From NCBI RefSeq assembly GCF_014651835.1, contig NZ_BMXQ01000001.1:248001-312000 (forward strand): a stretch of DNA of 64,000 nt. The letters run 5' to 3'. The notes beneath the pieces are model-generated. The model was not told the origin of the DNA. It saw only the letters and a list, made by a program, of their open reading frames with translations, and searched no databases. Position numbers and translations under genes: made by a program. Shown here one piece after another: positions 1 through 9,824 of this stretch (position 1 is the stretch's first letter; each line of letters begins with the position of its first letter). The stretch is from Pigmentiphaga litoralis. Lineage in GTDB: Bacteria; Pseudomonadota; Gammaproteobacteria; Burkholderiales; Burkholderiaceae_B.

Positions 1-3000
1 GTATAGGTTTGCGCACCCGCGATGCTGATGCCGGCGCCAGGCAGGGTCAGGCTGCTGCCCGTGACCGACAGCGATGTCAGGTCGGTGCCGATGCGCTCCA
101 GGCCCGTCAGTGCGCCTGTCCCTGCGTTCAGCGTCAGGCCTTGCGCGCCACGCACCGTGCCGGCCGTGGCGAAGGCCAGGGCGCTGTTGTTCGAGTTGAC
201 CGTGGCAGCGGCGTTCTGCAGTACCAGGCCGTTGCGGAAGGTCAGGCCGCTGTATGCGGACAGGGTCTGTGCCGTCGGCTTGGCAAGGGTGACTTCGCCC
301 GTGAAGAGTGAGCTTGCGTTGCTGATCGCAGAACCGAGCGTGACGTCGTTCTTGAACGTGACCGGGCCGGTCATCGACACGCCGTTGTTGGTCTGCAGCG
401 TGCTGTCGAAAGTCGCACCCCCCGAGGTCAGCTGCAGGACCGGGCTGGCATTCGCCGCGCTGCCGATGTTGGACACGGCGCCCCGGAAGTTGGCCGCGCC
501 AGCTCCCGCGTTGACGATCAATTGTTTGTTGGCGCCGCCCAGCGTCCCATCGAACGTGATGGCCGAATTGACCGATTGCACGGTCAGATCGTTGGCCAGT
601 GTGACGGGACCCGTGAACGTGATGGCGCCTGCCGCGGTGCTGCTGACGTTGGCGTTGACGGTGATGCCGGCCGCCGAGGTGTAGGACTGGGCGCCTGCGA
701 TGGTCATGGTCGGCAGGCTGAGCGCGCTGCCCGTCGTGACGAACAGGCCGGTGCTGGCGGAATTGACGCTGCCCAGGCCGGTGACGGTGCCGCCGGCATT
801 GAGCGTCACGGTGTTGGCGCCAACGTTGATGCCCGTCGTGCTGCCGATATTGGTGATGTCGAACGTGCCGTTGTCGGTGTAGTTCAGCGCGCCGGTCAGG
901 CCCGCCGCCAGCTTGTTGACGTGGTTGCCGGCGTTCGCAAGGGTGACCGGGCCCGCGCCGCTCAGCAGCAGCGAGTCGGCCTTGATCGCGCCGATCTGGG
1001 TAATGGCGCCGCCCGCGTTCACCGTCATGCCGTTCGTGACGGTCGACGTGTCAAAGACAATGCCATTCTTTGCAAGGATGTCCGCCGTGTCGGCCGACAC
1101 GATCTTCATGGTGCCGAAATCGCTGCGCGGATTGGCATCGAGCACGATCTTGTTGACGCCGGCCGTCAGGGTCGTCAATCCACTGACGTTCCAGGCCGCG
1201 CCGTCGGAGATCAGGTCGTTCTCGGTAATCGCCGCATTGGCTGCGGTAACGACCAGGTCGCCCACCTTGTTCGACGCTTGCGTGAACGCGACGTCATGCG
1301 TGCCGGCATTCAGGGCGACCGACGCGGTGCCAAGGGTCCAGGCACTGGCCTGGGTAATGTTGTCGTTCTCGGTGATCGCCACACTGGTGGCGCCAGAGAC
1401 CGCCAGGTTGCCCAGCACGTTGGCCGCGTTGGTCAGCGTGACGCCCGCGTTGACGGCTGTCGTCGTCAGCGATGTCGTGCCTGTCGTGGTCCAGGCGCCG
1501 CCCTGCGTGATCACATCGTTTTCGGTAATCGAGACCGGGCCGCCCGTGATGGTCAGGTTGCCCATCTGGTTGGCGACGTTACCGAGCGTGATCGCCTTGT
1601 TGTTTTCCGCAACCAGGTCGACGTTCCTGCCGGACAGGGACCACGCGCTGCCTTGCGTAATCGCGTCGTCTTCCGTGATCTTGACCGACGCGGGCACGCC
1701 CGAGGTCGTGATGATGTCGATGGCGCCCAGCACGTTGCCTGACGCCGTCAGATCAATGCCAAAGGCGCGCGAGTTCAGCGTGACGGGCGCGGCGCCCACC
1801 TTCCAGGCCGCAGCCTGCGTGATCGCGTCGTTTTCGGTGATGAAGACGTACGATGGCGTGCCCTGGATGGCGATGTTGCCCAGTGTGTTCGCCAGATTGT
1901 CCAGCGCAATGGGTCCGTTGGTGGCTTTCAGGGTCGTCGTGCCCGTCGTCACCCACTGACCGTTGTCCGTGATGCTGCTGTTTTCCGTGATGGTCACGGT
2001 GTTGCCGCGCAGCGTGATGTCGCCCAGTACGTTGCCTGCCTGAGTCAGCGAAATGTTGCCGCCGCCGTTGACGACGCCCGCGCTGTTGTAGGCGTTGAGC
2101 GTGGTGAAGCCGGTGTTCCACGCAGCAAAGTCGGTAATCGCGTCCTTGCCCGCCGTGTCCTTGGCCGTAATGGCCGTAGTGCCGCCGCCCAGCACTTGCA
2201 GGGGGGCCAGCACGTTATTGGCGTTGGTCAGCGTGACGTTGTAGCCCTGTGCGTTCACGGTGGTGTTGCCGTGCGTGGTCCAGGCCAGGTTCTGCGCAAT
2301 GTTGTCCGACTCGACAATGGTGACTGCGCCGGCTGACGTGGCGCCTGTGTTTTCCTGAGTGACCGTCAAGCCGCCGAACAGATTGCCTGCCTGATTCAGA
2401 TTGATCGCCTGGTCGTTGGCGGTGGTCACCGACACGGAACTCGGCGCATACCAGGCGCCGCTTTGCGTGATGGCGTCGTTCTCGCGCAGGGAGATCGTCG
2501 ATCCATTGGAGATGGCGATGTTGCCGAGCACATTGCTGGCGTTGTTCAGTGCAATGTTCGTGAACGACGTGAAGGACGTCGTTGTGTTGCTGCCCACTTG
2601 GACCGACGTGTTCGCGGCCTGATTCAACGTGCCATTGTTGTAGGACGACAGGTTCAGGTTGCCCGTCAGGGCAATGTCGCCAAGCGTCAGCACGCCCGAG
2701 GTATTGCGGACCGTGGCGTTCCGGGCTGCGGCGATCGCAAGCCGCGTCCACGTGTTGCCGTAGTCGGCATTCAACGTGATGTCGGCGGTGCCGGCATTCA
2801 GGTTGGTGGCAGAAGAAACCACCGTGTTGAAGTTGCTGCTTTGCGTGATCGCGCCATTATTGGTCGTGACCGACAGGGTGCCGACGTTGAAGTTGCCGTT
2901 GGTCGACGACAGTTCGATCGCATTGCTGTCGTAGATCGACGCCGAGCGGCCGCCTGCAATGGTGATTCGGTTGAAGTTGTTGCCGGTGTCGGTCAGAACG

Positions 3001-6000
3001 ATGTCTCTCGCGCCGCCCGCCAGAAAGGTCGAGTACCCGTTGGAATCAATGCCGTTGACGACGATCGCGCCGGTCTGGGTGATCCCGCCGCTGTTCGCAT
3101 ACACCTGCAGATTGCCGGTCAGCGTCATGCCAGGCAGCGAGACGCTCGGTGCGTTGTCGTAGCGCAGCTTGACGTTGCGCAGCTGGCCGACGGTGGTCAG
3201 GCCGTTGATGACCGCCGCATTGGCATTCGTATTGCGCAGCTGGATGTCCTGGAACGATCCGGCACCCGACGTGGCAAGCGTGACGGTGCCTCCGATGCTG
3301 TTGGATGCGCCGGGAATGTTGCCGTCCTGGAGGTTGGACGACCCCAGGAACAGGTTCTTGCCGGCGGCGGTGACGGTAAAGCTCGCGTCCCCGGTGACGG
3401 TCAGCGGGGCGCTATTGTACTCGTTGTTGTACTGGCTGATATTGCCGGCTGCCGTAACCGACAGGTTGCCGGCGACCGTGCTGGCGCCCGTGCCGAACAT
3501 CAGGTCGTTCTTGTCGACGAAGGTGGCCGAGCCGGCGGTGTTGACCTGCAGGTAGCTGCCAAAGTCGTTGCCCGCATTGCCCAGCATGACCGTGCCCGCG
3601 TTCGTTGTCGTGATGTTGCTGTAGCTCGTCGCGGTGTACACGCCACTCTGCGAGATGTTGCCGCCCGCGGCGAGCGTGACGTTCGCGCCCGTGATCGACC
3701 CCAGCGCCAAGGCATTGACGTCACGGATATTCACCGACCCGTTTGCCGAGGTGACCGTCAGTGCGCCCTGGAAGTCGTTGTTGTTTGCCAGCGTGACGTC
3801 GGACAGGGCGGCGCCAAAGCCGCCACTGGTCGCGTTGATGGTGGTTGCCCCGGCCACCGTGACGTTGCCGATCGAGCCCACGGCGCCACTGGTGGTGACC
3901 GACAGGTTGCCTGCGACGGTCGATGTGCCCAGCTGCACCGCGTTCTGGTCGCGCACCATGACGTTGTTGCCGATCGCGCTCACAACGCTGAAGTCGGAAT
4001 TGGCATTGTTCAGCGTGATGTTGCCACTGCCCGCATTCAAGGTGGCAAGGTTGCGGTTCACGATGGTCCGCGTGCTGCCCGTGATGTCGCGACCGTTCGA
4101 CGTCACGTTCAGCGCGCCGGTCACGAACAGTTCGCCCAGGTCCACACCGCCCGTGGCGGAGCCCAGGTGCGTGACGTCGAACTGCCCCGCGGTCACTTTG
4201 CCGGTCGACAGGGTCGACGACGCGCCCTTGCCACCGTTGACCATCGTGACCTTGCCGGTGCCCGCATCGATGCTGCCGCTGTTGCTGAACGAGGCATCGC
4301 CCGCATCGCGATTGGACGTTGCCGCCGTGTCGTTGAACTTGAAGGTGACGTCGCCGTCGGCGCTGTAGATCGCCGCGTTGATATCGATGGAGCGGCCCGC
4401 CTGGAAGGTCAGGGCGCCGCCCTTGGTGACGCCGTTATTGGGGGACGTCGTGATGCTGCTGTTGACGGTCAGGTCATTGTTGGCCTGCAGGGTGACTGCC
4501 GTGCCCGTGTTGGTGATGGCCGTGATAGTGGCGGCATCGACGTTGGCGTCGGCGCTGGGCGCCGTGTTGAAGCCCACCGTGGCGCCGGTCGGCGTGGTAT
4601 CGCCGCCGCTGGTCACCACCGTCAGGTTCTTGGGATCCAGCAACAGCAAACCCGCCTTGCCCTGGTCCGCGCCCGCATCCACGGTGCCCGTAAAACTCAG
4701 GTTTTCCTTGCCCGACACTTCGACCTTGCCGCCGTCGCCGCCCGCCTTGCCCCCGCGTGCCTTGATGTTGCCTGCGAACACCGTGTCGCCATCGGCCCAC
4801 ACCACGACCTTCCCGCCATGGCCTTGCTCAGTGGCCGAGGCATCGATCGTGACCTGCTGGCCAACGACCGTCTTCTGCGCGTTCGCAACCAACGCATTGC
4901 TGCCTTGCCAGTCGCCGCCTGCCAGGACCGTGCCGCCGCCTGCCGCACCCTTTGCATCGATGTCCGACCCATCGAACAATCCCACGCGCTGGCCGGTGAC
5001 CTGCACCGTGCCGCCCTGGCCGGTCGCGCTCGACACATCGAGCTTGCCGGTCACGACGGCGTCGCCGTTCGATCCCGCATCCAGATAGATCGCGCCATCG
5101 CGTTCGACCAGGCCGTGCGCCTGTATCGTGCCTTGGGCATTGACCGAGGCGCCGAGCAGCGCGTTGGCGGCCGATGCGGCCATGATCACGCGGCCGCCGT
5201 CGGCCTGCACCAGGTGGCGGTTTTCGACCAGCGCGCGCACCGTGGCCGGGTCGACCTTGACGCTGACCAGGCCGTCACCGGCCATGTCGAGCGTGATCGT
5301 TTCGCCGGCTGCCATGGCGACGGTGCCAAGTTTGGCCGCCACCACGCCTTGGTTCAGCACCTCAGGGGCGAGCAGGGCGACGTAGCCGCCGTCGGCTGCA
5401 TGCAGTTCACCCTGGTTCACGACGGAGCCGGTCGCGCCATCCCGCGCAAACCGGTAATTGCCCTTCAGGAAATCGTCGTCCCGGATGTTCAGCGTGCTGG
5501 CGACCAGGCCGCCCACGTCCACGCGCGCACCGGCGCCGAACATGACCCCGTTCGGATTGACCAGGAACACGCTGCCGTTGGCGGTCAGGCTGCCGAAGAT
5601 CTGGCTGGCGTCATTGCCGACGACGCGGTTCAGCGCGACCGAACCCATGCCGGGCTGCTTGAAGTCGACCGAGGCCTGGCTTCCGATGTTGAATGACCCC
5701 CAGTTCAGGATCGCCTTGTCGGTGCCCTGCACCACGGTCATGCCGTTGCCGGCCTGCGTGATGGTGGCCTGGCCGGCAACGACCTGGCCGCCGGTAGGCA
5801 GGGCGTTGACCACGGGCGGCGCCGCAAACACCGAGCCGGTTGCGCCGGCCAGGATCGCCGCCACCAGGGCTTCGCGTGCACGCGACATCATCCGCTGCAG
5901 CAGCGCCGAGAGCCGTTTGCGGGGGCGCCATGTCAGCGTCGCCTTGCGGCCGCCGATGCGGATATGAATGACGCGGGGTTTGGCTTGAGTGTCTTGCTTG

Positions 6001-6005
6001 CTCAT
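1..6005 (-). CDS. Filamentous-haemagglutinin-like TpsA exoprotein, C-terminus beyond the window
   Basis: Large secreted adhesin of the two-partner secretion class. The frame starts at ATG 6005, with an AGGA about 8-12 bases upstream, and stays in register at every point I checked down to base 3. That gives at least 2,000 residues with no stop inside the window. Residues 1 to about 62 form a long basic then hydrophobic signal region ending near GSVFA. Next comes the TPS domain with the hallmark NPNGVMFG near residue 145. The rest is a beta-helix-like array rich in N, G, T, A and V, with repeated ITENDAITQ units (1200-2500) and two IAGAQ(T/S)Y motifs near the left edge. It lies 95 bp after its transporter gene on the same strand. 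By family it is exported by TpsB and acts in adhesion or as a contact-dependent toxin carrier. The C-terminus, which would decide between these, is not visible. Confidence 0.9.
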   Translation of the reverse strand, partial: MSKQDTQAKPRVIHIRIGGRKATLTWRPRKRLSALLQRMMSRAREALVAAILAGATGSVFAAPPVVNALPTGGQVVAGQATITQAGNGMTVVQGTDKAILNWGSFNIGSQASVDFKQPGMGSVALNRVVGNDASQIFGSLTANGSVFLVNPNGVMFGAGARVDVGGLVASTLNIRDDDFLKGNYRFARDGATGSVVNQGELHAADGGYVALLAPEVLNQGVVAAKLGTVAMAAGETITLDMAGDGLVSVKVDPATVRALVENRHLVQADGGRVIMAASAANALLGASVNAQGTIQAHGLVERDGAIYLDAGSNGDAVVTGKLDVSSATGQGGTVQVTGQRVGLFDGSDIDAKGAAGGGTVLAGGDWQGSNALVANAQKTVVGQQVTIDASATEQGHGGKVVVWADGDTVFAGNIKARGGKAGGDGGKVEVSGKENLSFTGTVDAGADQGKAGLLLLDPKNLTVVTSGGDTTPTGATVGFNTAPSADANVDAATITAITNTGTAVTLQANNDLTVNSSITTSPNNGVTKGGALTFQAGRSIDINAAIYSADGDVTFKFNDTAATSNRDAGDASFSNSGSIDAGTGKVTMVNGGKGASSTLSTGKVTAGQFDVTHLGSATGGVDLGELFVTGALNVTSNGRDITGSTRTIVNRNLATLNAGSGNITLNNANSDFSVVSAIGNNVMVRDQNAVQLGTSTVAGNLSVTTSGAVGSIGNVTVAGATTINATSGGFGAALSDVTLANNNDFQGALTVTSANGSVNIRDVNALALGSITGANVTLAAGGNISQSGVYTATSYSNITTTNAGTVMLGNAGNDFGSYLQVNTAGSATFVDKNDLMFGTGASTVAGNLSVTAAGNISQYNNEYNSAPLTVTGDASFTVTAAGKNLFLGSSNLQDGNIPGASNSIGGTVTLATSGAGSFQDIQLRNTNANAAVINGLTTVGQLRNVKLRYDNAPSVSLPGMTLTGNLQVYANSGGITQTGAIVVNGIDSNGYSTFLAGGARDIVLTDTGNNFNRITIAGGRSASIYDSNAIELSSTNGNFNVGTLSVTTNNGAITQSSNFNTVVSSATNLNAGTADITLNADYGNTWTRLAIAAARNATVRNTSGVLTLGDIALTGNLNLSSYNNGTLNQAANTSVQVGSNTTTSFTSFTNIALNNASNVLGNIAISNGSTISLRENDAITQSGAWYAPSSVSVTTANDQAINLNQAGNLFGGLTVTQENTGATSAGAVTIVESDNIAQNLAWTTHGNTTVNAQGYNVTLTNANNVLAPLQVLGGGTTAITAKDTAGKDAITDFAAWNTGFTTLNAYNSAGVVNGGGNISLTQAGNVLGDITLRGNTVTITENSSITDNGQWVTTGTTTLKATNGPIALDNLANTLGNIAIQGTPSYVFITENDAITQAAAWKVGAAPVTLNSRAFGIDLTASGNVLGAIDIITTSGVPASVKITEDDAITQGSAWSLSGRNVDLVAENNKAITLGNVANQMGNLTITGGPVSITENDVITQGGAWTTTGTTSLTTTAVNAGVTLTNAANVLGNLAVSGATSVAITENDNITQASAWTLGTASVALNAGTHDVAFTQASNKVGDLVVTAANAAITENDLISDGAAWNVSGLTTLTAGVNKIVLDANPRSDFGTMKIVSADTADILAKNGIVFDTSTVTNGMTVNAGGAITQIGAIKADSLLLSGAGPVTLANAGNHVNKLAAGLTGALNYTDNGTFDITNIGSTTGINVGANTVTLNAGGTVTGLGSVNSASTGLFVTTGSALSLPTMTIAGAQSYTSAAGITVNANVSSTAAGAITFTGPVTLANDLTVQSVNSAITFDGTLGGANKQLIVNAGAGAANFRGAVSNIGSAANASPVLQLTSGGATFDSTLQTNNGVSMTGPVTFKNDVTLGSAISNASSLFTGEVTLAKPTAQTLSAYSGLTFRNGLVLQNAAATVNSNNSALAFATAGTVRGAQGLTLNAGTGALTGLERIGTDLTSLSVTGSSLTLPGAGISIAGAQTY
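1200..2500 (-). repeat. Nine ~50-residue ITEND repeats inside tpsA
   Basis: Read on the minus strand, nine related units carry the core ITENDAITQ followed by xAW, with variants such as VESDNIAQ, TENSSITD, TEDDAITQ and TENDLISD. On the plus strand the cores begin near 1210, 1354, 1507, 1657, 1813, 1968, 2125, 2293 and 2464. The spacing is therefore 144 to 171 bp, or 48 to 57 residues. Between cores the units share a pattern like NxxNVLGxIxI. They presumably form successive rungs of the beta-helix. All spacings are whole codons, so changes in copy number would keep the frame. Confidence 0.8.
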
Positions 6006-6100
6006 GATGGCAGTCCTGCCCAGGGGGCGGTACGGCCTCGCTGAAAGGAGGCCGGTTCGAGTCGTGATGTTCTGGAAATTCAGTGCGCGCGGTGCCGGGG

Positions 6101-7780
6101 TCAGAAGGCCTTGGCGACCTGCAGCCAGATGCGTGGCACATGGCGGGTGCCGTCGGTGTCCTTGCCGTTGGCCGGGTTGGCCAGCTCGTTGTCACCGATG
6201 CGCCAGGCAATGCTGAGGCGGGCATTCCAGCCGGCCAGGCTTGCGCCCGCGCCAACCCCCGCACCCGACAACTGCACGCGGCGCGGGCCGGTGAAGGTGG
6301 CATAGCCGTTGCGGGCGGTGCGGACCGACCCCGTGTCGGCAAATGCCGTCAGGCGGAACTCGGGCGTCACGCGGTAGTTCACGTCGACATTCAGCAGCCA
6401 GCCTTCGTCGCCACCGGCTTCGTTGACCGGATAGGCACGCACGCCGGCCGGACCACCCAGATAGAACTTCTCTGACGAATCCAGGTTGTCGCTCGCGAAC
6501 TGTCCGGTCAGGGCGGCGGTCAATGCCAGGCGCGGGGTCAGGGTCTGTTGACGGGTCACGTTCCAGTACAGCTTCTGGTAGCTGCCTGCCGCGCGCGGGC
6601 CGATGGCATCGGTCTGCGAGCTGCCCGGGTCATTCAGGCGCAGGCGTCCGGCCGTCACGATGGCGGAGTAGGCCGTCAGGCCGCCGCCCTGGAAGCTGTC
6701 ATACCGGCTGCCGGTCACGCCGCCGCTGACCGTACGCGTGCGTTTGTCGCTGACGGTCAGGCCCTGCGCTTCGTTGTCGTAATCGCGCTGGTCGGCGGCG
6801 CCGACCAGATTCAGGTTGTGCAGGCGGCCGCGCAGCAGCGGGTAGCTGGCCGTCAGGCCGGCGGTGGTCGAATCGCCTTCCGCGTTCAGGCGCGAAAAGT
6901 CGCCTTTGAGTTCATAGTCGAGCCGCGATGCGTTCACGCCCAGCTTCAGACCTTCGACACCGACCGGGGCCACGTAGGCGACGCGGCCATACTTCAACCC
7001 TTCGCTGGCCAGGACCCGAACGCTGGCCTGGTCGCCGAACCCCAGCGGATTGTTCAGGTTCAGTGCGCCCGATGCCTGGAATTCGCCGGTGCTGCGCGCG
7101 CCGGTGTTGCCCGCATCGACAAAGCCGTCCACGCGGGGGCCGTCTGCCAGGCGCAGGATCAGGTCGGTATCGCCCAGCTGCCTGCCCGCATCCAGCGTGG
7201 CGCTGGCCTGCACACCCGGCAGGTCATTGAGCAGCAGCATGGCGCGTTCGACCGCATCGCTGCGGAAGGGCTGGCCAGGTTGCTGGCGCGACGTCAGGTA
7301 GCGTGCGGCGCGGTCCGCATCGAAGCGCGCAGGCGGATCGCCGGCTTCCACGCGCACCGATGAAAAGCGGCCTTCGATGACCTGGATGATCACGGTGCCA
7401 TCGGCAATCTTTTGCGGCGGCAGAAACGCACGGGCCAGGTAGCCCGACGCGCGGTAGCTTTCCATGATCGCCTGGGTGGCTTTTTCCAGATCGGCCAGGG
7501 TGACTTGCTGGCCAATGAGGCCCGACAGGCTGTTCATCAGGACCGCTTCGTCCATCAGGCTCACGCCTTGCAGGACGACACGCTGCAGCTGGAAGGAGGT
7601 GCCGATGGGGGTGGCGGAAGGAGTGGGGCGGTCGGGGGCTGCGTCAGGCGCAGGTGCGGGGGTTCGTGGCTGCTGCTGTTCGATGCCTCGCAGAAGCGTA
7701 CCGGCATCGGGAACCGCCTGGGCAAGGGCGGCGGTGGAAATGCAAAGCAATGCCGAACCGGCGAATGTCTGGACCTTCAA
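6101..7780 (-). CDS. TpsB two-partner secretion transporter (ShlB/FhaC/HecB family)
   Basis: Outer-membrane Omp85-type channel that exports the neighbouring TpsA protein. It has 559 residues, the usual size. A signal peptide ends around ALAQA (20-22), followed by a proline/alanine linker. POTRA-type sequence (FQLQRVVLQGVSLMDEAV and onward) spans about 55-190, then a 16-strand barrel runs to the C-terminus. VRAYPVNEAGGDEGW near residue 445 matches the conserved loop-6 VRGY motif, and the chain ends in the terminal phenylalanine typical of barrel proteins. The start appears to be TTG at 7780, because AGGAG lies 5 bases upstream and no ATG precedes the signal peptide. The order is transporter first, then exoprotein, suggesting co-transcription from the AT-rich region above 7780. 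Confidence 0.9.
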   Translation of the reverse strand: MKVQTFAGSALLCISTAALAQAVPDAGTLLRGIEQQQPRTPAPAPDAAPDRPTPSATPIGTSFQLQRVVLQGVSLMDEAVLMNSLSGLIGQQVTLADLEKATQAIMESYRASGYLARAFLPPQKIADGTVIIQVIEGRFSSVRVEAGDPPARFDADRAARYLTSRQQPGQPFRSDAVERAMLLLNDLPGVQASATLDAGRQLGDTDLILRLADGPRVDGFVDAGNTGARSTGEFQASGALNLNNPLGFGDQASVRVLASEGLKYGRVAYVAPVGVEGLKLGVNASRLDYELKGDFSRLNAEGDSTTAGLTASYPLLRGRLHNLNLVGAADQRDYDNEAQGLTVSDKRTRTVSGGVTGSRYDSFQGGGLTAYSAIVTAGRLRLNDPGSSQTDAIGPRAAGSYQKLYWNVTRQQTLTPRLALTAALTGQFASDNLDSSEKFYLGGPAGVRAYPVNEAGGDEGWLLNVDVNYRVTPEFRLTAFADTGSVRTARNGYATFTGPRRVQLSGAGVGAGASLAGWNARLSIAWRIGDNELANPANGKDTDGTRHVPRIWLQVAKAF

Positions 7781-7885
7781 AACAGCTCCTGCCGCGTGGG
7801 CGTAAGGTGAAAATGCGTTTGAAGGTTAATCGGCCAACATTGGCAATGCGTGAGAGTTCGTACGAAAAATTACGCGCAGAGGTTA

Positions 7886-7897
7886 AGGGTATACCCT
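7886..7897. promoter_or_regulatory. Palindrome AGGGTATACCCT upstream of tpsB
   Basis: A perfect 12-bp palindrome about 106 bp upstream of the tpsB start, in AT-rich DNA. Its position fits an operator or activator site for the adhesin operon. The binding protein is unknown. Confidence 0.35.
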
Positions 7898-8131
7898 AGG
7901 TAAAAAGTTGCAATCTGGTAACTGCCTGTATCGACGCCATTTCCTGGATATATTTATGGACGCGCGCTAAGCCGTTGAATCGCCGAGCATTTTTTACATT
8001 TCGTCGCCAAAGCAACACTCTGTTTGCTAGCCGCATCTCATGCGTAAGAACTAGGACTACAGGCTTACCCTTAAGATAACGCGAGTTCATACCGCAGCGC
8101 GACTGCAGCGACCTATTTCCAGATGTGACAA

Positions 8132-8170
8132 AGCCGGCGGGGAGTAGGCATCCTACTCACCCGGCCGGCT
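8132..8170 (-). terminator. Imperfect hairpin after the allophanate hydrolase gene
   Basis: The inner arms GAGTAGG and CCTACTC pair perfectly around a CAT loop. The outer AGCCGG and CCGGCT arms extend the stem imperfectly. On the minus strand the hairpin starts 29 bp after the stop at 8199 and is followed by only a short TTT run, so it is a weak intrinsic terminator. Confidence 0.5.
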
Positions 8171-8198
8171 CACAAGGGGGTCATCGGTGTGTCAGCGA

Positions 8199-9824
8199 TC
8201 AGCGCTTCAGGCTTGTCACATACGCGCGCCACCCGCCAAAGGACGATACGTCTTGCGCGCCCTCGACTGCCCACGGCTCGCAAATGAAACCGTGCACCTG
8301 GCTGCCATCGGCCAGCGTCAGGCTGCCAATGCCTAACGGCGCCAACACCTGCTTCAGAAAGGCGCCGACCTGCGTCAGCGGCAGTTGCCATACTTCCACG
8401 GCGATGGCCACGCCGCCCTCATCCACCTTCACCAGGCCTGGCTTGGGCGGCACGGTATTGGGCAGGGCATACAGGCGATAGGTCGGCGCAGTCGTCGTGG
8501 CTTCCACGAACTGCGCGCCCAGGTCGGTCAGCTGCCAATTCAGGGGCATGCCGGTCAGATGCGCGCCGACGACGGTAATCGGCAAACTGAGCGGCATGGG
8601 GGGAAGAATCGCACGGGGTTCCGGGAGCGGCTCTCCGGTTGCGCCCAGCGTCAGGCCAGTGGCGTGGTGGAAACGCTGTCCCAATTGGGCCAGCCGCCAG
8701 TCGGAACCGCCCTTGCCGATCAGGGTAATGCCAAAGGGCAGGCCGTCGGGCCGCATCGACGCCGGCACCGCCAGCGCCGCCCATTGCAGCAGGTTGACGA
8801 AGTTGGTGTAGCGGCCCAGGCGGCGGTTGGCGCCGATCGGGTCGGCCAGCATCTGTTCGATGGTGGGATGCGTGGGCGCGGTAGGCACCACCAGCAGGTC
8901 GATGTCCTGCCAGATCGGCGCAAGGCGCACGCGTGCCTCTTCCAGCCGGATCTGCATTTCGAGCACGTCGGCCGCGCTGTACCGGGCGCCCGCGCCAATG
9001 ATCGTGCGGACCGGTTCGATCACGGCTTCGGGCTGCGCGTCGAAAAACGCCTGGATGGCCTGGTAGCGTTCGGCCACCAGCGCGCTTTCGTACAGCCACT
9101 GGGCAACCTCGTTCAGGGGGGCATCATCGATGGCGACGGCCGTGCCGCCCAGTTCGACCAGCTTGGCGCACGCGGCCTGGAAGGCGGCTTCCGACAGCGT
9201 GTCGTCCGCAAAGTCGGGCACGGCCGGTACGCCGAACCGAAACGTCGACGGCATGGCCGTCAGGTCGTAGGGCAGGGTGGTGCCTGCCACCATCACGTTC
9301 AGCGCATCGACGGCCTCCGCCACCGTGCGCGCAAAGATGCTGGCGGTGTCGAAACTGCGCGACGCGGGGTAGACCCCGGCGCTGCTCAGCAGGCCAAGCG
9401 AAGGCTTGAGGCCCACGATGTTGTTGAAGCCCGCCGGTACGCGGCCGGAACCTGCCGTGTCCGTGCCCAGCGCAATGTCGGCTGCGCCCGTGGCCACCGC
9501 CCAGGCGGATCCGCTGCTCGATCCGCCGCTGACATATTCCGGACGAAGCGCATTGGGCACGGCGCCGAATGGCGATCGCGTGCCATTCAGGCCGCATGCG
9601 AATTGGTCCAGATTGGTCTTGCCGACGATGGCCGCACCGGCATCGAGCAGTTTCTGCACCACATCGGCGCTCTTGTGCGGGGTGTAGGCAAACTCCGGCG
9701 CACCGCAGGTCGTCGGGATGCCCGCGACATCAATGTTGTCCTTGATCGCAACGCGTCGGTTGGCAAGGGGACCCGTGGTCAGGGTTTGAATCGGGGCAGC
9801 GAAATGGCGGATCCAGGCGGACAT
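8199..9824 (-). CDS. atzF: Allophanate hydrolase (AtzF type, amidase signature)
   Basis: Hydrolyses allophanate to ammonia and CO2, the last step of urea or biuret nitrogen release. The amidase-signature core has its Lys-Ser-Ser triad: K28 in AIKDNID, the cis-serine in GGSSSGSA (about 102), and nucleophile S126 in GTDTAGSGR. The C-terminal 120 residues (from about GAHLTGMPLN to GGWRAYV) match the allophanate-hydrolase C-terminal domain, which separates this protein from generic amidases. ATG at 9824 is chosen because GGAAAGAGA lies just upstream; the frame stays open to 9899. At 541 residues it is shorter at the N-terminus than AtzF (about 600). No urea carboxylase gene is adjacent, so allophanate must come from elsewhere. 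It lies next to a LysR gene in the same orientation. Confidence 0.85.
   Translation of the reverse strand: MSAWIRHFAAPIQTLTTGPLANRRVAIKDNIDVAGIPTTCGAPEFAYTPHKSADVVQKLLDAGAAIVGKTNLDQFACGLNGTRSPFGAVPNALRPEYVSGGSSSGSAWAVATGAADIALGTDTAGSGRVPAGFNNIVGLKPSLGLLSSAGVYPASRSFDTASIFARTVAEAVDALNVMVAGTTLPYDLTAMPSTFRFGVPAVPDFADDTLSEAAFQAACAKLVELGGTAVAIDDAPLNEVAQWLYESALVAERYQAIQAFFDAQPEAVIEPVRTIIGAGARYSAADVLEMQIRLEEARVRLAPIWQDIDLLVVPTAPTHPTIEQMLADPIGANRRLGRYTNFVNLLQWAALAVPASMRPDGLPFGITLIGKGGSDWRLAQLGQRFHHATGLTLGATGEPLPEPRAILPPMPLSLPITVVGAHLTGMPLNWQLTDLGAQFVEATTTAPTYRLYALPNTVPPKPGLVKVDEGGVAIAVEVWQLPLTQVGAFLKQVLAPLGIGSLTLADGSQVHGFICEPWAVEGAQDVSSFGGWRAYVTSLKR

Larger units (their letters stand above)
7781..8198. 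other. Intergenic region between tpsB and the allophanate hydrolase gene
   Basis: These 418 bases are visibly more AT-rich than their surroundings. They contain a 12-bp palindrome (7886-7897) and a terminator-like hairpin (8132-8170). They should hold the tpsB promoter, reading leftward. A 64-codon minus-strand frame at 7896-8090 has no ribosome-binding site or recognisable composition and is not called. Confidence 0.6.

Noticed and set aside
1200-2500. CRISPR-like array
   Set aside because: The periodicity is about 150 bp, encoded in frame as protein repeats, with divergent DNA sequence; there are no short identical repeats with unique spacers.
2463-5696. Very long open frame (about 1,077 codons) on the plus strand opposite tpsA
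   Set aside because: It is Arg/Gly/Val-rich with no recognisable domain, and runs antisense to a frame with clear TPS motifs. High GC keeps the opposite frame free of stops.
7896-8090. 64-codon minus-strand frame in the tpsB upstream spacer
   Set aside because: No Shine-Dalgarno, no hydrophobic or conserved pattern, and it overlaps the likely promoter region.
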